From positions 4,420,501-4,484,500 of the forward strand of contig NZ_CP133269.1 of assembly GCF_030915525.1 (NCBI RefSeq): a DNA stretch of 64,000 nt, in the 5' to 3' direction. Under the pieces are notes generated by a model. The model ran no database searches, was not told the origin of the DNA, and saw only the letters and a program-made list of their open reading frames with translations. Source of the stretch: Neobacillus sp. PS2-9 (lineage in GTDB: Bacteria; Bacillota; Bacilli; Bacillales; Cytobacillaceae). A program made the translations under genes and the position numbers. Of this stretch, positions 25,173-37,141 are shown piece after piece (positions within the stretch are counted from its first letter, which is position 1; every line of letters starts with the position of its first letter).

Positions 25173-26435
25173 ATGGATACTTTATTTTTAATGAACAGTT
25201 TATGGGTAATGGTTAGTGCTGTACTCGTTATTTTAATGATCGGAGGGTTCATCCTTCTTGAAACCGGATCAACAAGAATGAAGAATGCAGGACATATTGC
25301 TGGGAAAACCATCCTTACCTTTGGAATAAGCTCCATTGTGTTTTGGGCAGTAGGGTATGGATTGATTTTTGGGAAAGGGAATCCCATCATTGGTTTTTCC
25401 GACTTCTTATATTCTGGGTATGATATCAAAGGCTTATCATTATCTGGCTCGGTTTTCTTTTTATTCCAATTAGCTTTTGCAGGAATTTCATTAACCATCG
25501 CATTTGGCGGATTTGCTGAACGTGCTAAATTGAGTGCCTACCTGGTCTTCGCCGTACTTTTCTCGGTTATCGTCTACCCTCCAATCGCTCACTGGATTTG
25601 GGGAGGCGGCTGGTTAGCTGAACATGGAAAGCAGGATTTTGCAGGTTCAACGGTTGTTCACTTAACAGGAGCAATGGCAGCTCTTGCGGCTACTATTCTC
25701 TTAAAACCTCGGATTGGGAAGTTTAATAAAGATGGTTCAGCCAATAACCTTTCTGGTCATAACCAAGTCTTCACTGCGTTAAGCGTATTACTTTTATGGG
25801 TAGGCTGGTTTGGATTTAATGCAGGTAGTACCCTATCGGTTGACAAAGGATTTTTCGGATTCGTAGCCATTAATACAAATCTAGCAGCTGCAGCTGGAAC
25901 GGTTGCTGCCATGATTATTTCTTGGATAGTATTGGGTAAAGCTGATGTACCTATGATGTTAAACGGCGCGTTAGCCGGTTTAGTTGCTATTACAGCCTCT
26001 TGTGCATTTGTTGATACATGGGCTGCTGTTCTTATCGGCTTTATTTCCGGCATTCTAGTTTTTTATAGCATTCGATTCTTTGAAAGCAGAGGAATTGATG
26101 ATCCGATAGCAGCCTTGTCTGTGCACGGAACGGCTGGTGTATGGGGGACCCTATCCACTGGGTTCTTTGCAACAAAAGAATTAGCTACTGTTGGAAAGCC
26201 AGGGTTATTTTACGGAGGAGGATTCCACCAGCTGGGCGTTCAAGCACTTGGCGTATTCACTTGTGCAGCCTTCGCCTTCATTGTTTCGTTTATCTTACTC
26301 GCCCTAATGAAAAAGTTTATGAATGGATTGCGTGTAACAGAGGAAGAGGAGATCATCGGCCTCGATATGAGCGAGCATGGCAGCTATGGATACCCAGAAT
26401 TGCTAACAACTGAGCAAAAGGTAAAAGCTCAATAA
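25173..26435 (+). CDS. amtB: Ammonium transporter AmtB (NrgA)
   Basis: A 420-residue Amt/Rh channel with eleven hydrophobic helices. The family signature is seen as DFAGSTVVHLTGAMAAL near residue 151, and the twin pore histidines lie in VHLTG and SVHGTAGVWGT. It carries NH3/NH4+ across the membrane at low ammonium. GGGGGAG precedes the ATG. In B. subtilis the next gene would be glnK (PII); here it is not present and a repeat plus a nucleotidyltransferase gene follow. TnrA boxes show nitrogen control. Confidence 0.96.
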   Translation: MDTLFLMNSLWVMVSAVLVILMIGGFILLETGSTRMKNAGHIAGKTILTFGISSIVFWAVGYGLIFGKGNPIIGFSDFLYSGYDIKGLSLSGSVFFLFQLAFAGISLTIAFGGFAERAKLSAYLVFAVLFSVIVYPPIAHWIWGGGWLAEHGKQDFAGSTVVHLTGAMAALAATILLKPRIGKFNKDGSANNLSGHNQVFTALSVLLLWVGWFGFNAGSTLSVDKGFFGFVAINTNLAAAAGTVAAMIISWIVLGKADVPMMLNGALAGLVAITASCAFVDTWAAVLIGFISGILVFYSIRFFESRGIDDPIAALSVHGTAGVWGTLSTGFFATKELATVGKPGLFYGGGFHQLGVQALGVFTCAAFAFIVSFILLALMKKFMNGLRVTEEEEIIGLDMSEHGSYGYPELLTTEQKVKAQ

Positions 26436-26557
26436 GAAAAGCGGAAGCGCCTTGATCAGCCCCGACAGGCAAATGTTCTTCGGCAAGAAAAGTCGTTCTT
26501 TGACTTTACTTGCCGAAGGTTATTTGACCCGAGGGGCTAGGCGCTGGAGCTAGACAA
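26435..26557. repeat. Dispersed Bacillaceae-type palindromic repeat after amtB
   Basis: Starts AGAAAAGCGGAAGCGCCTTG and ends GGGGCTAGGCGCTGGAGC. The ends pair (AGCGCC/GGCGCT, AGCCCC/GGGGCT) and the centre has a second hairpin, CTTCGGCAAG with CTTGCCGAAG. I know this as a common dispersed element in Bacillaceae. A degenerate left end occurs at 40401-40426. Confidence 0.75.
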
Positions 26558-26602
26558 TTCTCGAAGTAGAATTTTAAACTTTTGTTTTTAATTACTTCAG
26601 TT

Positions 26603-26645
26603 GGCGAGACTGATCCCCTTCTTGTGGGTCAGCCTCTGCCTTTTT
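26603..26645 (+). terminator. Terminator before the nucleotidyltransferase gene
   Basis: GGCGAGACTGATCCC pairs imperfectly with GGGTCAGCCTCTGCC, followed by TTTTT. Confidence 0.65.
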
Positions 26646-26669
26646 CATTTTTGAAAGGAGGTGGTAAGA

Positions 26670-27656
26670 ATGGATTCTACATCATACGAAAACATAGGAA
26701 ATTATAGAAAGTCTCATATACTACAAGTCTCACATGATCATTTTCAATTAAACAAACTACACCATCAAATTTTGACTAAAGTTTTAGAAACAGCCATCAA
26801 CCAAGTTTCTATTCGCTATGGCCCACCGCCCTCTCCCTTCTCTTTCTTTGTCATGGGCAGTGCTGGCCGCCAAGAGCAATCGATTTGGAGCGACCAGGAT
26901 CATGGAATCGTTTATCAGGATCTAAGTGAGGAGGGAAGGTCCTACTTTTTGACACTTGGAAAAGAAATCTCAAAAGGGCTTTATCAAGCTGGCTATCCTT
27001 ATTGTGACGGGGGAATCATGGCAGGTAATCCCTTTTGGTGTAAATCCATATTCGAATGGCAGGAACAACTTGCGAACTGGACATTGGAAGCCTCCTGGGA
27101 GTCCATCAGATATTTGCTGATTTTTCTTGATGCTCGGTCTGTTTATGGTGAAGGTGAGTATGTGAGAGTGTTAAAAAGCCAAATCTATCAAACGATTAAC
27201 AAAAATCATCTTCATACAAAATTACTCAACAATACATCGCATCTGAAAAAAGGAATAAATGTGTTAGGGCAGCTTTTAGTAGAGACACATGGCCCCCATA
27301 CAGGTTCATTAAACCTGAAAGAACTCGGCTTTCTACCCTATGTAAATGCCGTACGGTTGGCAGCTATTAAAGAGAAGGTGTTGGAAACATCCACTCTAGC
27401 GCGATTAGAAAAAATACATGCGATATGGATATCTAATAAAGAAAGAGAGTACTATATCAATCAATTTTCACAGTTGCTTAACTACCGGCTTTTATTTTGT
27501 CATTCAAGCGATTATGATTCCGGTCACTACTTGCCCATCAACCGTTTATCGAAGGATCAAACGAAAGAGATAAAAGAAATCATAAAGAGTGGAGCCACCC
27601 TCTATCATACCGTTAGAAAGTTACTAGAGAAGGAAGATGATTATGGGGATGAATGA
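26670..27656 (+). CDS. DUF294-type nucleotidyltransferase (GlnD-like)
   Basis: A 328-residue protein; ATG 26670 has AAAGGAGGTG at correct spacing. The nucleotidyltransferase motif is GSAGRQEQSIWSDQDHG, i.e. G-S-x-G-R followed by D-x-D, as in GlnD and DUF294 proteins. A helical substrate-binding domain follows (LKELGFLPYVNAVRLAA). CBS domains usual in longer relatives are missing. It overlaps the exonuclease gene downstream, a pairing also known from proteobacterial DUF294/DnaQ loci. Target of the nucleotidyl transfer is not known. Confidence 0.88.
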   Translation: MDSTSYENIGNYRKSHILQVSHDHFQLNKLHHQILTKVLETAINQVSIRYGPPPSPFSFFVMGSAGRQEQSIWSDQDHGIVYQDLSEEGRSYFLTLGKEISKGLYQAGYPYCDGGIMAGNPFWCKSIFEWQEQLANWTLEASWESIRYLLIFLDARSVYGEGEYVRVLKSQIYQTINKNHLHTKLLNNTSHLKKGINVLGQLLVETHGPHTGSLNLKELGFLPYVNAVRLAAIKEKVLETSTLARLEKIHAIWISNKEREYYINQFSQLLNYRLLFCHSSDYDSGHYLPINRLSKDQTKEIKEIIKSGATLYHTVRKLLEKEDDYGDE

Positions 27657-28377
27657 GATGATCCAATTTTTCAAACAAATATCGGGTAAGCTGAGTCCTA
27701 CTATTTATGCAGGGGTACAAGGGCAATCGACCCCACAGCAAATCGCTTTTCTTAGACAGTTACAAAGAGAAATGAAACAAAAAAGCACCTTAGACTCCCC
27801 TCTTAACGAATTGAAAGTAGTCGTGTTTGATTTAGAAACGACTGGATTTTATCCCGAAAAGGGGGATCAAGTGATTTCAATTGGGGCTGTGAAGATGGTG
27901 GGTTGCCAAATCAAAGAGAAAAACACATTCTATTCCTTAGTTCAATCGGACCTTCCGCTTTCAGAGGAAATTTCTACACTTACTAATATCCAAGAATCGG
28001 AGTTGCGAGTAGCACCGCCTGCATCAGATGTCTTAATCCAATTTATCCAATTTATTAATAGTGATATTTTGATCGCACACCATGCAAATCATGAACAATC
28101 CTTTATGCAAAAAATGACTTGGGACCTATTACGAACAAAATTTAATCACCGAATTATAGATACCTCGTTCTTAATTCGACTTTTTAACCCTTCTATCAAG
28201 TCTTTACCCCTTGAAGAGGTTTGTACTCAATGTGGAATTGAAGTAAGAAATCGGCATCACGCCCTCGGGGATGCGATGATGACGGCACAAATTTGGGGTT
28301 ATTTTTTGCAGCAGGCCCAAATAAAAGGATTTCGTAATTTACAGGAGGTTTATGAATACCTCGCTAAAATAGGTTAA
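27643..28377 (+). CDS. DnaQ-family 3'-5' exonuclease
   Basis: A 244-residue DEDDh exonuclease. Exo I is VVFDLETTG (Asp and Glu), Exo II lies around LIAHHANHEQSF, and Exo III is HHALGDAMMTA with the catalytic His and Asp. It is separate from a polymerase and has a 60-residue helical N-terminus. The start at 27643 has AGGA at eight bases; 27637 lacks room. It overlaps the nucleotidyltransferase gene, so translation is coupled and the products probably work together, perhaps in RNA or nucleotide-signal turnover (inference). Confidence 0.9.
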   Translation: MGMNEMIQFFKQISGKLSPTIYAGVQGQSTPQQIAFLRQLQREMKQKSTLDSPLNELKVVVFDLETTGFYPEKGDQVISIGAVKMVGCQIKEKNTFYSLVQSDLPLSEEISTLTNIQESELRVAPPASDVLIQFIQFINSDILIAHHANHEQSFMQKMTWDLLRTKFNHRIIDTSFLIRLFNPSIKSLPLEEVCTQCGIEVRNRHHALGDAMMTAQIWGYFLQQAQIKGFRNLQEVYEYLAKIG

Positions 28378-28379
28378 TA

Positions 28380-28408
28380 GAAAACACTATCCTAAAAGTG
28401 TTTTCTTC
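28380..28408 (+). terminator. Terminator after the exonuclease gene
   Basis: GAAAACACT pairs with AGTGTTTTC, then TTCT. Confidence 0.85.
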
Positions 28409-28485
28409 TATCATTATCATTAATATTTTTAATCATTTCAATCGCGACCCTCCTATATTTTTTCGCCCCTCCTCTCTATTTAAAA

Positions 28486-28500
28486 AATTTTTTCAAAATT
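28486..28500. promoter_or_regulatory. CodY-like box upstream of ilvE
   Basis: AATTTTTTCAAAATT differs from the CodY consensus AATTTTCWGAAAATT at two positions. It lies about 85 bp before the ilvE promoter -35. CodY is the normal BCAA/GTP-responsive repressor of these genes in Bacillus. Confidence 0.45.
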
Positions 28501-28582
28501 TTTTTCCCTCCTTTTTCCTATAAGAACAAGAATGAAAACGCTACCAATTATTTTGACTGTTTTGAATTGTCAGATTTTAATG

Positions 28583-28611
28583 TTGACCATGTTATCTTTT
28601 GGTTGTATGAT
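28583..28611 (+). promoter_or_regulatory. Sigma-A promoter of ilvE-ilvD
   Basis: TTGACC (28583-28588), 17-bp spacer, TATGAT (28606-28611). The leader to the TTG start is about 260 nt. Confidence 0.7.
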
Positions 28612-28627
28612 TATCGAAAATAATCAT
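28607..28627. promoter_or_regulatory. Operator-like dyad overlapping the ilvE promoter -10
   Basis: ATGATTAT-CGAAA-ATAATCAT is a perfect 8-5-8 inverted repeat covering the -10 and start site, where a repressor would act. Confidence 0.4.
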
Positions 28628-28723
28628 CTAAACATTTACACAGCCTTTGCACATCACGTTTTCAACGATGGGCAAGGGAATTCTTTTTAAAAAAATATTT
28701 AATCATTTAAAGCGGTTTATCCC

Positions 28724-28844
28724 GCATTAACGGGCAGTAAATTTTCATTATAATAATAAAACCAAGAAGCATAGATGAAATAACTGCCCGTAAATGCCCG
28801 ATTGGTTCAACTAACAATCATTGGGAAAAAGCCCCCAATGATTG
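28724..28844. repeat. Long imperfect inverted repeat in the ilvE leader
   Basis: GCATTAACGGGCAGT (28725-28739) pairs with ACTGCCCGTAAATGC (28783-28797), followed by a perfect hairpin CAATCATTGGG/CCCAATGATTG (28815-28844). The sequence resembles an intergenic repeat common in Bacillaceae. As it lies between promoter and ilvE it would be transcribed; no T-tract follows. Confidence 0.55.
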
Positions 28845-28879
28845 AAGTTTCACGTTATCACTAAAGAGGAGTGGTTAGG

Positions 28880-29788
28880 TTGGGAAGTCAATGGATATTC
28901 CTTGGCGGCGAGTTCGTCAAGAAAGAGGATGCTGTTATTTCAGTATATGATCATGGTTTTTTATATGGAGACGGAGTATTTGAAGGTATTCGCGTATACA
29001 GCGGAAACGTCTTTAGACTCGACGCCCACCTTAAAAGACTGTACGAATCAGCTCAATCCATTATGCTGAATATTCCATATACACAGGAGGAAATGACGCA
29101 ATTAGTTGTTGAGACCGTTAGAAAAAATCAGTTGGACAGCGCCTATATTCGTGTCGTTGTTTCACGTGGTAGAGGAAATTTAGGCCTGGACCCTTCATCC
29201 TGCTCCAATCCAAACGTAATCATTATTGCTGAGGAACTAACCATGTATCCAAAGGAATTTTACGAAAATGGAATTAAAATAGCCTCCGTAGCGAGCAGAA
29301 GGAATCGCCCAGATGTACTAAGTCCACAAATTAAATCGCTTAATTACTTAAATAATATCCTTGTTAAATTAGAAGCCAATCAAGTAGGGGTTCAGGAAGC
29401 CCTCATGTTGAATGACCAAGGTTATGTAACTGAAGGATCTGCTGACAATATCTTCATTGTAAAGAATGGTGTCATTTACACCCCTCCTGTCTATTTAGGA
29501 GCTTTAGAAGGAATTACCCGTAACGCCATCATTGATGTGGCAAGAGCCAAAGGGTACGAGGTGAGAGAATTACCGTTTACCAGACATGATGTGTATGTGG
29601 CCGATGAGGTGTTCTTAACGGGAACAGCAGTAGAAGTCATTGCCGTTATTGAAGTCGATCAACGGGTCATCAAAAATGGGATACCTGGTGAAGTTACAAA
29701 TGAACTATTAAAAGAATTTAGACGAATTGTCACAACAGACGGAGTGGCTTGTTACCCTGAAGGTGCAAACCATGCCATTGTCAGTTAG
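28880..29788 (+). CDS. ilvE: Branched-chain amino acid aminotransferase
   Basis: PLP enzyme (fold IV) that makes leucine, isoleucine and valine from their keto acids. The 302 residues use the TTG at 28880, eight bases after GAGGAG. The PLP lysine is in [14 protein letters not shown], and [18 protein letters not shown] near the N-terminus and [13 protein letters not shown] are class IV signatures. It is followed after 11 bp by ilvD and shares its promoter. D-amino acid aminotransferases are related, but context decides for IlvE. Confidence 0.95.
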   Translation: MGSQWIFLGGEFVKKEDAVISVYDHGFLYGDGVFEGIRVYSGNVFRLDAHLKRLYESAQSIMLNIPYTQEEMTQLVVETVRKNQLDSAYIRVVVSRGRGNLGLDPSSCSNPNVIIIAEELTMYPKEFYENGIKIASVASRRNRPDVLSPQIKSLNYLNNILVKLEANQVGVQEALMLNDQGYVTEGSADNIFIVKNGVIYTPPVYLGALEGITRNAIIDVARAKGYEVRELPFTRHDVYVADEVFLTGTAVEVIAVIEVDQRVIKNGIPGEVTNELLKEFRRIVTTDGVACYPEGANHAIVS

Positions 29789-29799
29789 GAGATAGATAC

Positions 29800-31470
29800 A
29801 TGCGAAGCGATATGATTAAAAAGGGAATTGACCGTGCCCCCCACCGCAGCCTTTTATATGCAACTGGGGTAAAAACGAGTGATTTAGAAAAACCGTTTAT
29901 CGGAGTTTGCAACTCGTTTATTGAAATTATTCCCGGACATAAACACCTTAATCATTTCGGTGAGATTGTAAAAGAGGCCATCCGTGAAGCTGGTGGAATT
30001 CCTTTTGAATTTAATACGATTGGCGTTGATGACGGAATAGCGATGGGACATATCGGCATGCGCTATTCCCTCCCAAGCCGTGAAATTATTGCCGATAGTG
30101 CCGAAACAGTGATTAATGCCCACTGGTTCGATGGTGTGTTTTACATTCCAAACTGTGACAAGATCACACCAGGAATGCTGATGGCTGCAGCAAGAACGAA
30201 TGTCCCATCTGTTTTTGTTTCAGGTGGTCCAATGGAAGCTGGCGTCTCTCCTTCCACAGGGAAAAACCTTTCCCTGACTTCTGTATTTGAGGGTGTTGGT
30301 GCCTACCATAACGGCACCATTAGTCAGCAGCAGCTTCTTGAAATTGAAACTGAAGCCTGCCCAACTTGTGGTTCTTGTTCTGGAATGTTTACAGCTAACT
30401 CCATGAACTGCCTCATGGAAGTGTTAGGAATGACGGTACCTGGAAACGGAACGATCGTGGCTACTTCTGAAGAAAGACACGAATTGATTCGTCAGGCAGC
30501 TAGACATTTAATTGACCTGGTGAAAAATGATATTCGTCCACGTGACATTATAACGAGAGAAGCCATTGATAATGCTTTTGCTTTAGATATGGCAATGGGT
30601 GGCTCAACGAACACTGTATTACACACATTAGCTATTGCCCATGAAGCCGGTATCGATTACGATCTTCGCGAGATTAATAAAATTGCTGAAAGAGTTCCTT
30701 ATCTTTCTAAGATTATGCCAGCATCCGATTATTCGATGGATGATGTTCACCGGGCCGGCGGGGTTAGCGCGATTATCAACGAGCTTTATAAAGTCGAAGG
30801 TGCGCTACATAAAGACTGCTTAACCATTACCGGAAAAACGCTTGAAGAAAATGTGAAAGATGCAACAATCACCAATGAAATGGTTATTCGTACGAAAGAT
30901 AATCCATATAGTCCTGTAGGGGGCCTTTCCATCCTATATGGAAACATTGCTCCAGATGGTGGCGTCATTAAGGTTGGTGCTGTTGATCCTTCGATTAAAA
31001 CATTCCTAGGAGAAGCAATCGTATTTGAATCCCAGGATGAAGCATTAGAAAGCATTCATAACGGAACGGTTAAAGCCGGCCATGTAGTGGTCATCCGCTA
31101 CGAAGGTCCAAAAGGTGGTCCAGGAATGCCGGAAATGTTAGCTCCTACCTCCGCTATTATGGGCCGAGGCTTAGGAAAAGAAGTTGCCCTCATCACAGAC
31201 GGTCGTTTCTCAGGTGCGAGCCGCGGAATTTCTATCGGTCATATCTCGCCTGAAGCAGCAGAAGGCGGACCGATTGGCCTTGTTGAAAATGGTGACAAAA
31301 TCTTAATTGATTTAGAAGCGCGTTCAATTGAACTACTTGTTGATGAAGAAGTGTTAACAGCTAGACTTGCTGCATGGGTGAAGCCAGAACCAAAAATTAA
31401 ATCTGGCTATCTAGCAAAATATGCAAAGCTTGTTACCTCTGCTAATACTGGCGGGGTTATGAAAATATAA
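29800..31470 (+). CDS. ilvD: Dihydroxy-acid dehydratase
   Basis: Fe-S dehydratase making 2-ketoisovalerate and 2-keto-3-methylvalerate. The 556 residues carry the cluster cysteines in [19 protein letters not shown] and [17 protein letters not shown], and the C-terminal [19 protein letters not shown]. It ends the ilvE-ilvD unit; a T-box leader for the rest of the pathway follows. Confidence 0.97.
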   Translation: MRSDMIKKGIDRAPHRSLLYATGVKTSDLEKPFIGVCNSFIEIIPGHKHLNHFGEIVKEAIREAGGIPFEFNTIGVDDGIAMGHIGMRYSLPSREIIADSAETVINAHWFDGVFYIPNCDKITPGMLMAAARTNVPSVFVSGGPMEAGVSPSTGKNLSLTSVFEGVGAYHNGTISQQQLLEIETEACPTCGSCSGMFTANSMNCLMEVLGMTVPGNGTIVATSEERHELIRQAARHLIDLVKNDIRPRDIITREAIDNAFALDMAMGGSTNTVLHTLAIAHEAGIDYDLREINKIAERVPYLSKIMPASDYSMDDVHRAGGVSAIINELYKVEGALHKDCLTITGKTLEENVKDATITNEMVIRTKDNPYSPVGGLSILYGNIAPDGGVIKVGAVDPSIKTFLGEAIVFESQDEALESIHNGTVKAGHVVVIRYEGPKGGPGMPEMLAPTSAIMGRGLGKEVALITDGRFSGASRGISIGHISPEAAEGGPIGLVENGDKILIDLEARSIELLVDEEVLTARLAAWVKPEPKIKSGYLAKYAKLVTSANTGGVMKI

Positions 31471-31577
31471 GATTTCGCAAAAGTTCTATAGATAAAAGGG
31501 ATTCTCTAGTACCCCTCCCCTTCCACAGAGAAGTAAAGGTACTAAACCATTCGTTCAATCCTTGACAACCAAATACG

Positions 31578-31903
31578 ATAAATCGATGACGGGAAAAAAG
31601 GAATAAGAATATGCATTTTCAGAGAGCTGGGGTTGCTGGAAGCCCAGTAATGCACCTTATTCCGACATCATCCCTGAGTATTGGGCTGAACGGTTACACT
31701 TAGTAGGCTCAATCAGGTGTTGTTTCTTAACACCTGTTACCAAAAGAAGCGTTATTCTATTTGTTGTCGCTTCATAAGGCGGTATTCGTGAGAATGCTGT
31801 AAAACCGGGTGGTACCGAGAAAAAGAAGGCCTTTTCTCCCCGATTATTCTGCTATTGATGTTCTTCATTGCAGTCTATTCGGGGAAAACAGGGCCTTTTT
31901 TAC
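31578..31903 (+). ncRNA. T-box leader (isoleucine-type) of the ilvB-leuD operon
   Basis: tRNA-sensing leader RNA. Stem I is formed by GGAATAAG (31600 region) with CTTATTCC and has the apical AGAGAGCTGGGG. The specifier bulge follows as CCGAC-ATC-ATCCCTGAG, which aligns with the family pattern CCGAA-codon-ATCCCTGAG and gives ATC, isoleucine. The antiterminator T-box AAAACCGGGTGGTACCGAG is at 31801-31819. Uncharged tRNA-Ile should allow read-through. No convincing promoter was found; TTGACA at 31562 has no -10 at the right distance. Confidence 0.93.
31824..31903 (+). terminator. T-box terminator
   Basis: AAGGCC-TTTT-C-TCCCCGA pairs with TCGGGGA-AAA-CAG-GGCCTT around a 30-base loop, then TTTTT. 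It competes with the antiterminator. Confidence 0.9.
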
Positions 31904-31928
31904 TATTTTTGAGAACATTTAATCTTTA

Positions 31929-31955
31929 TCTACACATTTTTGCAATTTATCTACA
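31929..31955. repeat. Short copy of the 21-bp TCTACA repeat
   Basis: TCTACA at 31929 and 31950, spaced exactly 21 bp and preceded by TTA, as in the array at 2127. It lies between the T-box terminator and ilvB. Confidence 0.7.
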
Positions 31956-32059
31956 AATCTTCCAAAGAGTTGAGAAACTCGACCTACTTTATTTTACAAA
32001 ACCACAGCCATACGCTGAGTTTTTCTAATATTCAAATATCCACAAGGAGGGATTACGAC

Positions 32060-33787
32060 GTGAAAGTAGAAGCAAAAAAGCTGGAATTCCAAACCAGTAC
32101 TGAACCCAAAACTGGTGCCGACCTTCTAATCGATTTATTGAAGCAGGAAGGTGTTGATACGTTATTTGGGTATCCGGGAGGTGCAGTCCTTCCGATCTAT
32201 GATGCCATCTATCGGGCAAAAGGAACCATCAACCACATCCTTTTCCGGCACGAGCAAGGTATGATTCATGCTGCTGAAGGATATGCCCGGATTACTGGAA
32301 GACCTGGAGTAGTCATTGCCACTTCAGGACCAGGAGCTACTAACCTGGTTACTGGAATTACAGATGCTATGATGGATTCCCTGCCACTCGTGGTATTTAC
32401 CGGGCAGGTTGCACGAAGTGTCATCGGAACAGATGCCTTCCAGGAAGCTGATGTGATGGCTATTACAACACCAATCACCAAACATAACTACCAAGTGCAA
32501 TCCATAGCCGATTTGCCAAGAATCGTGAAGGAAGCTTTCCATATTGCTTCTACCGGCCGACCAGGTCCAGTCTTAGTCGATATTCCAAAAGATATCTCAG
32601 CAGGAGTATTAACAGAAGAACCAAAAGAAGCGAGTATTCATTTACCAGGCTACCAGCCAACTACCAAACCAAATCCTTTGCAGATTAAAAAACTGGCCGA
32701 CTCTATTTCTAAAGCAAAGAAACCTGTTGTACTTGCTGGAGCTGGAGTTCTTCACGGAAAGGCTTCAGCTGAACTGACTGCATTTGCTGAAAAATACGAT
32801 CTTCCGGTGGTCACCACACTACTAGGATTAGGTGCCTTCCCTGCTGACAGCCCTCTCTCTTTAGGAATGGGTGGAATGCACGGAACGTATGCGGCAAACA
32901 TGGCTTTGCATGATTGTGATTTACTTATCAATTTTGGCGCACGGTTTGATGATCGCTTAACAGGCAATCTGAAACACTTTGCACCACATGCAAAGGTAGC
33001 TCATATCGACATTGATCCTGCCGAAATTGGAAAAAACATACCAACTCAAATTCCAATTGTTTCTGATACACGCGAGGCGTTAATGGAATTAGCACAGCAT
33101 GAAGTCGAACAACCGGAACACCAATCATGGCTTGCAACCCTCCAACAGTATAAACAGGAATATCCGCTTTGGTATAAGCATGATCCAAACGGAATGTGTC
33201 CACAGTGGGTCATTGAAGCCGTGCATAAGGTAACAAATGGAAACGCCATTGTTGCAACCGACGTAGGTCAGCATCAAATGTGGGCTGCACAGTATTACAC
33301 CTTTAAGCAACCGCATCGCTGGATTACATCAGGTGGACTTGGAACCATGGGATTTGGCTTCCCTGCAGCCATTGGAGCACAAATTGCCTCACCAGAAAGT
33401 ACAGTTGTTGCAATTGTAGGAGACGGCGGTTTCCAAATGACCCTTCAGGAATTATCGGTCATTTATGAAAGAAACCTTCCTGTAAAAATCATCATCGTTA
33501 ATAACGGGGCACTCGGAATGGTTCGCCAATGGCAAGAACTACTCCATGGAAACCGTATTTCTGAATCTATCCTTCATACCCAGCCTGATTTCGTCAAGCT
33601 GGCTGAAAGCTACTCGATTCGCGGTGTTAAGGTGAACACTCAGGAAGAACTCATTACTGTCTTACCAGAAGTTTTTGCACACAATGGCCCAGTTCTTGTT
33701 GATTGCCGCGTGCTTCAACAGGAAAAAGTGTTTCCAATGATTGCACCAGGCAAAGGAATCCATGAAATGATTGGGGTGAAACCATGA
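32060..33787 (+). CDS. ilvB: Acetolactate synthase large subunit
   Basis: ThDP enzyme joining pyruvate with pyruvate or 2-ketobutyrate. The GTG at 32060 is the start because AAGGAGGGA precedes it; 575 residues. The catalytic Glu is in [19 protein letters not shown]/substrate motifs follow, and the ThDP motif starts [12 protein letters not shown] and ends with NN 26 residues later. It belongs to the catabolite/biosynthetic IlvB group, with the small subunit overlapping by 4 bp. Under T-box control. Confidence 0.97.
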   Translation: MKVEAKKLEFQTSTEPKTGADLLIDLLKQEGVDTLFGYPGGAVLPIYDAIYRAKGTINHILFRHEQGMIHAAEGYARITGRPGVVIATSGPGATNLVTGITDAMMDSLPLVVFTGQVARSVIGTDAFQEADVMAITTPITKHNYQVQSIADLPRIVKEAFHIASTGRPGPVLVDIPKDISAGVLTEEPKEASIHLPGYQPTTKPNPLQIKKLADSISKAKKPVVLAGAGVLHGKASAELTAFAEKYDLPVVTTLLGLGAFPADSPLSLGMGGMHGTYAANMALHDCDLLINFGARFDDRLTGNLKHFAPHAKVAHIDIDPAEIGKNIPTQIPIVSDTREALMELAQHEVEQPEHQSWLATLQQYKQEYPLWYKHDPNGMCPQWVIEAVHKVTNGNAIVATDVGQHQMWAAQYYTFKQPHRWITSGGLGTMGFGFPAAIGAQIASPESTVVAIVGDGGFQMTLQELSVIYERNLPVKIIIVNNGALGMVRQWQELLHGNRISESILHTQPDFVKLAESYSIRGVKVNTQEELITVLPEVFAHNGPVLVDCRVLQQEKVFPMIAPGKGIHEMIGVKP

Positions 33788-34305
33788 AACGGATCATAAC
33801 AGCCACTGTTCAAGACCGAAGCGGTGTACTAAACCGGGTCACTGGCCTCCTTCAAAGACGTCAATTCAATATTTCAAGCATCTCTGTTGGGCCGACTGAA
33901 ACAGAAGGCGTCTCCAAAATGACCTTAGTTGTCGAAGTCGAAGACGACCAACGTCTTGAACAAGTGACGAAACAATTAAACAAGCAAATTGATGTATTGA
34001 AAGTCTCTGATATTACGGAAAAAGCGATTGTTGCTAGAGAGCTCGCTCTCATTAAAGTAGCCAGCAGCAGTCAGCTCCGCAGCGAGATCAACGGAATTAT
34101 TGATCCGTTCCGTGCCTTAATTATTGATGTTAGCAAAGATAGTCTAGCCGTCCAGATCACTGGCCGTCCTGATAAAATCGATGCCTTGATAGAGCTGCTC
34201 CGTCCATACGGCATTAAAGAAATTGCTAGAACTGGACTGACCGCCCTCCAACGAGGTCATCAGCCACAAGTAAACGAACTAGCTACTTACTCACTATTAA
34301 AATAA
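33784..34305 (+). CDS. ilvN: Acetolactate synthase small (regulatory) subunit
   Basis: Valine-feedback subunit, 173 residues, with an N-terminal ACT domain ([20 protein letters not shown]) and the conserved C-terminal domain ([21 protein letters not shown]). ATGA overlap with ilvB ensures coupled synthesis. Also named ilvH. Confidence 0.96.
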   Translation: MKRIITATVQDRSGVLNRVTGLLQRRQFNISSISVGPTETEGVSKMTLVVEVEDDQRLEQVTKQLNKQIDVLKVSDITEKAIVARELALIKVASSSQLRSEINGIIDPFRALIIDVSKDSLAVQITGRPDKIDALIELLRPYGIKEIARTGLTALQRGHQPQVNELATYSLLK

Positions 34306-34326
34306 AAACTATTCCTGAAAGGATGA

Positions 34327-36895
<2,569 letters not shown>

Positions 36896-36927
36896 GCTAT
36901 GTTAAGGAACAATGTTGACTTTTAAAC

Positions 36928-37061
36928 CCTGTTGATAGGAGTGGAAGGCACGAAGACTCCTGTGGGAGTATGGTTCAGGGGAGACCCCGCAGGCGCAAGC
37001 GCCGAGGAGGCTCGCCGAAACACCCACGGAAAGCGAAGTGCCTGGAGCGGAAATCAACAGG
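36928..37061. repeat. Bacillaceae-type repeat (MITE-like) inside the leu operon
   Basis: 134 bp bounded by perfect terminal inverted repeats CCTGTTGAT (36928-36936) and ATCAACAGG (37053-37061). The interior (GACTCCTGTGGGAGTATGG, then GACCCCGCAGGCGCAAGCGC) is GC-rich and foldable. I know this sequence type as a dispersed repeat in Bacillaceae genomes. It has no ORF and does not break a gene. Confidence 0.8.
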
Positions 37062-37141
37062 CCATTTTAACAAAGCTTTTTCTTAAAAGCTAGGGTGTAT
37101 TTCAATGCCCTTATCTTACAAAAATTGAGGAGGTTGCTCTA

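Noticed and set aside
26435..26557. tRNA or small RNA gene after amtB
   Set aside because: The fold is a pair of nested hairpins of a known dispersed repeat type and lacks tRNA features.
31562..31590. TTGACA as -35 of the T-box transcript
   Set aside because: No acceptable -10 at 16-18 bp, and the start would fall inside Stem I.
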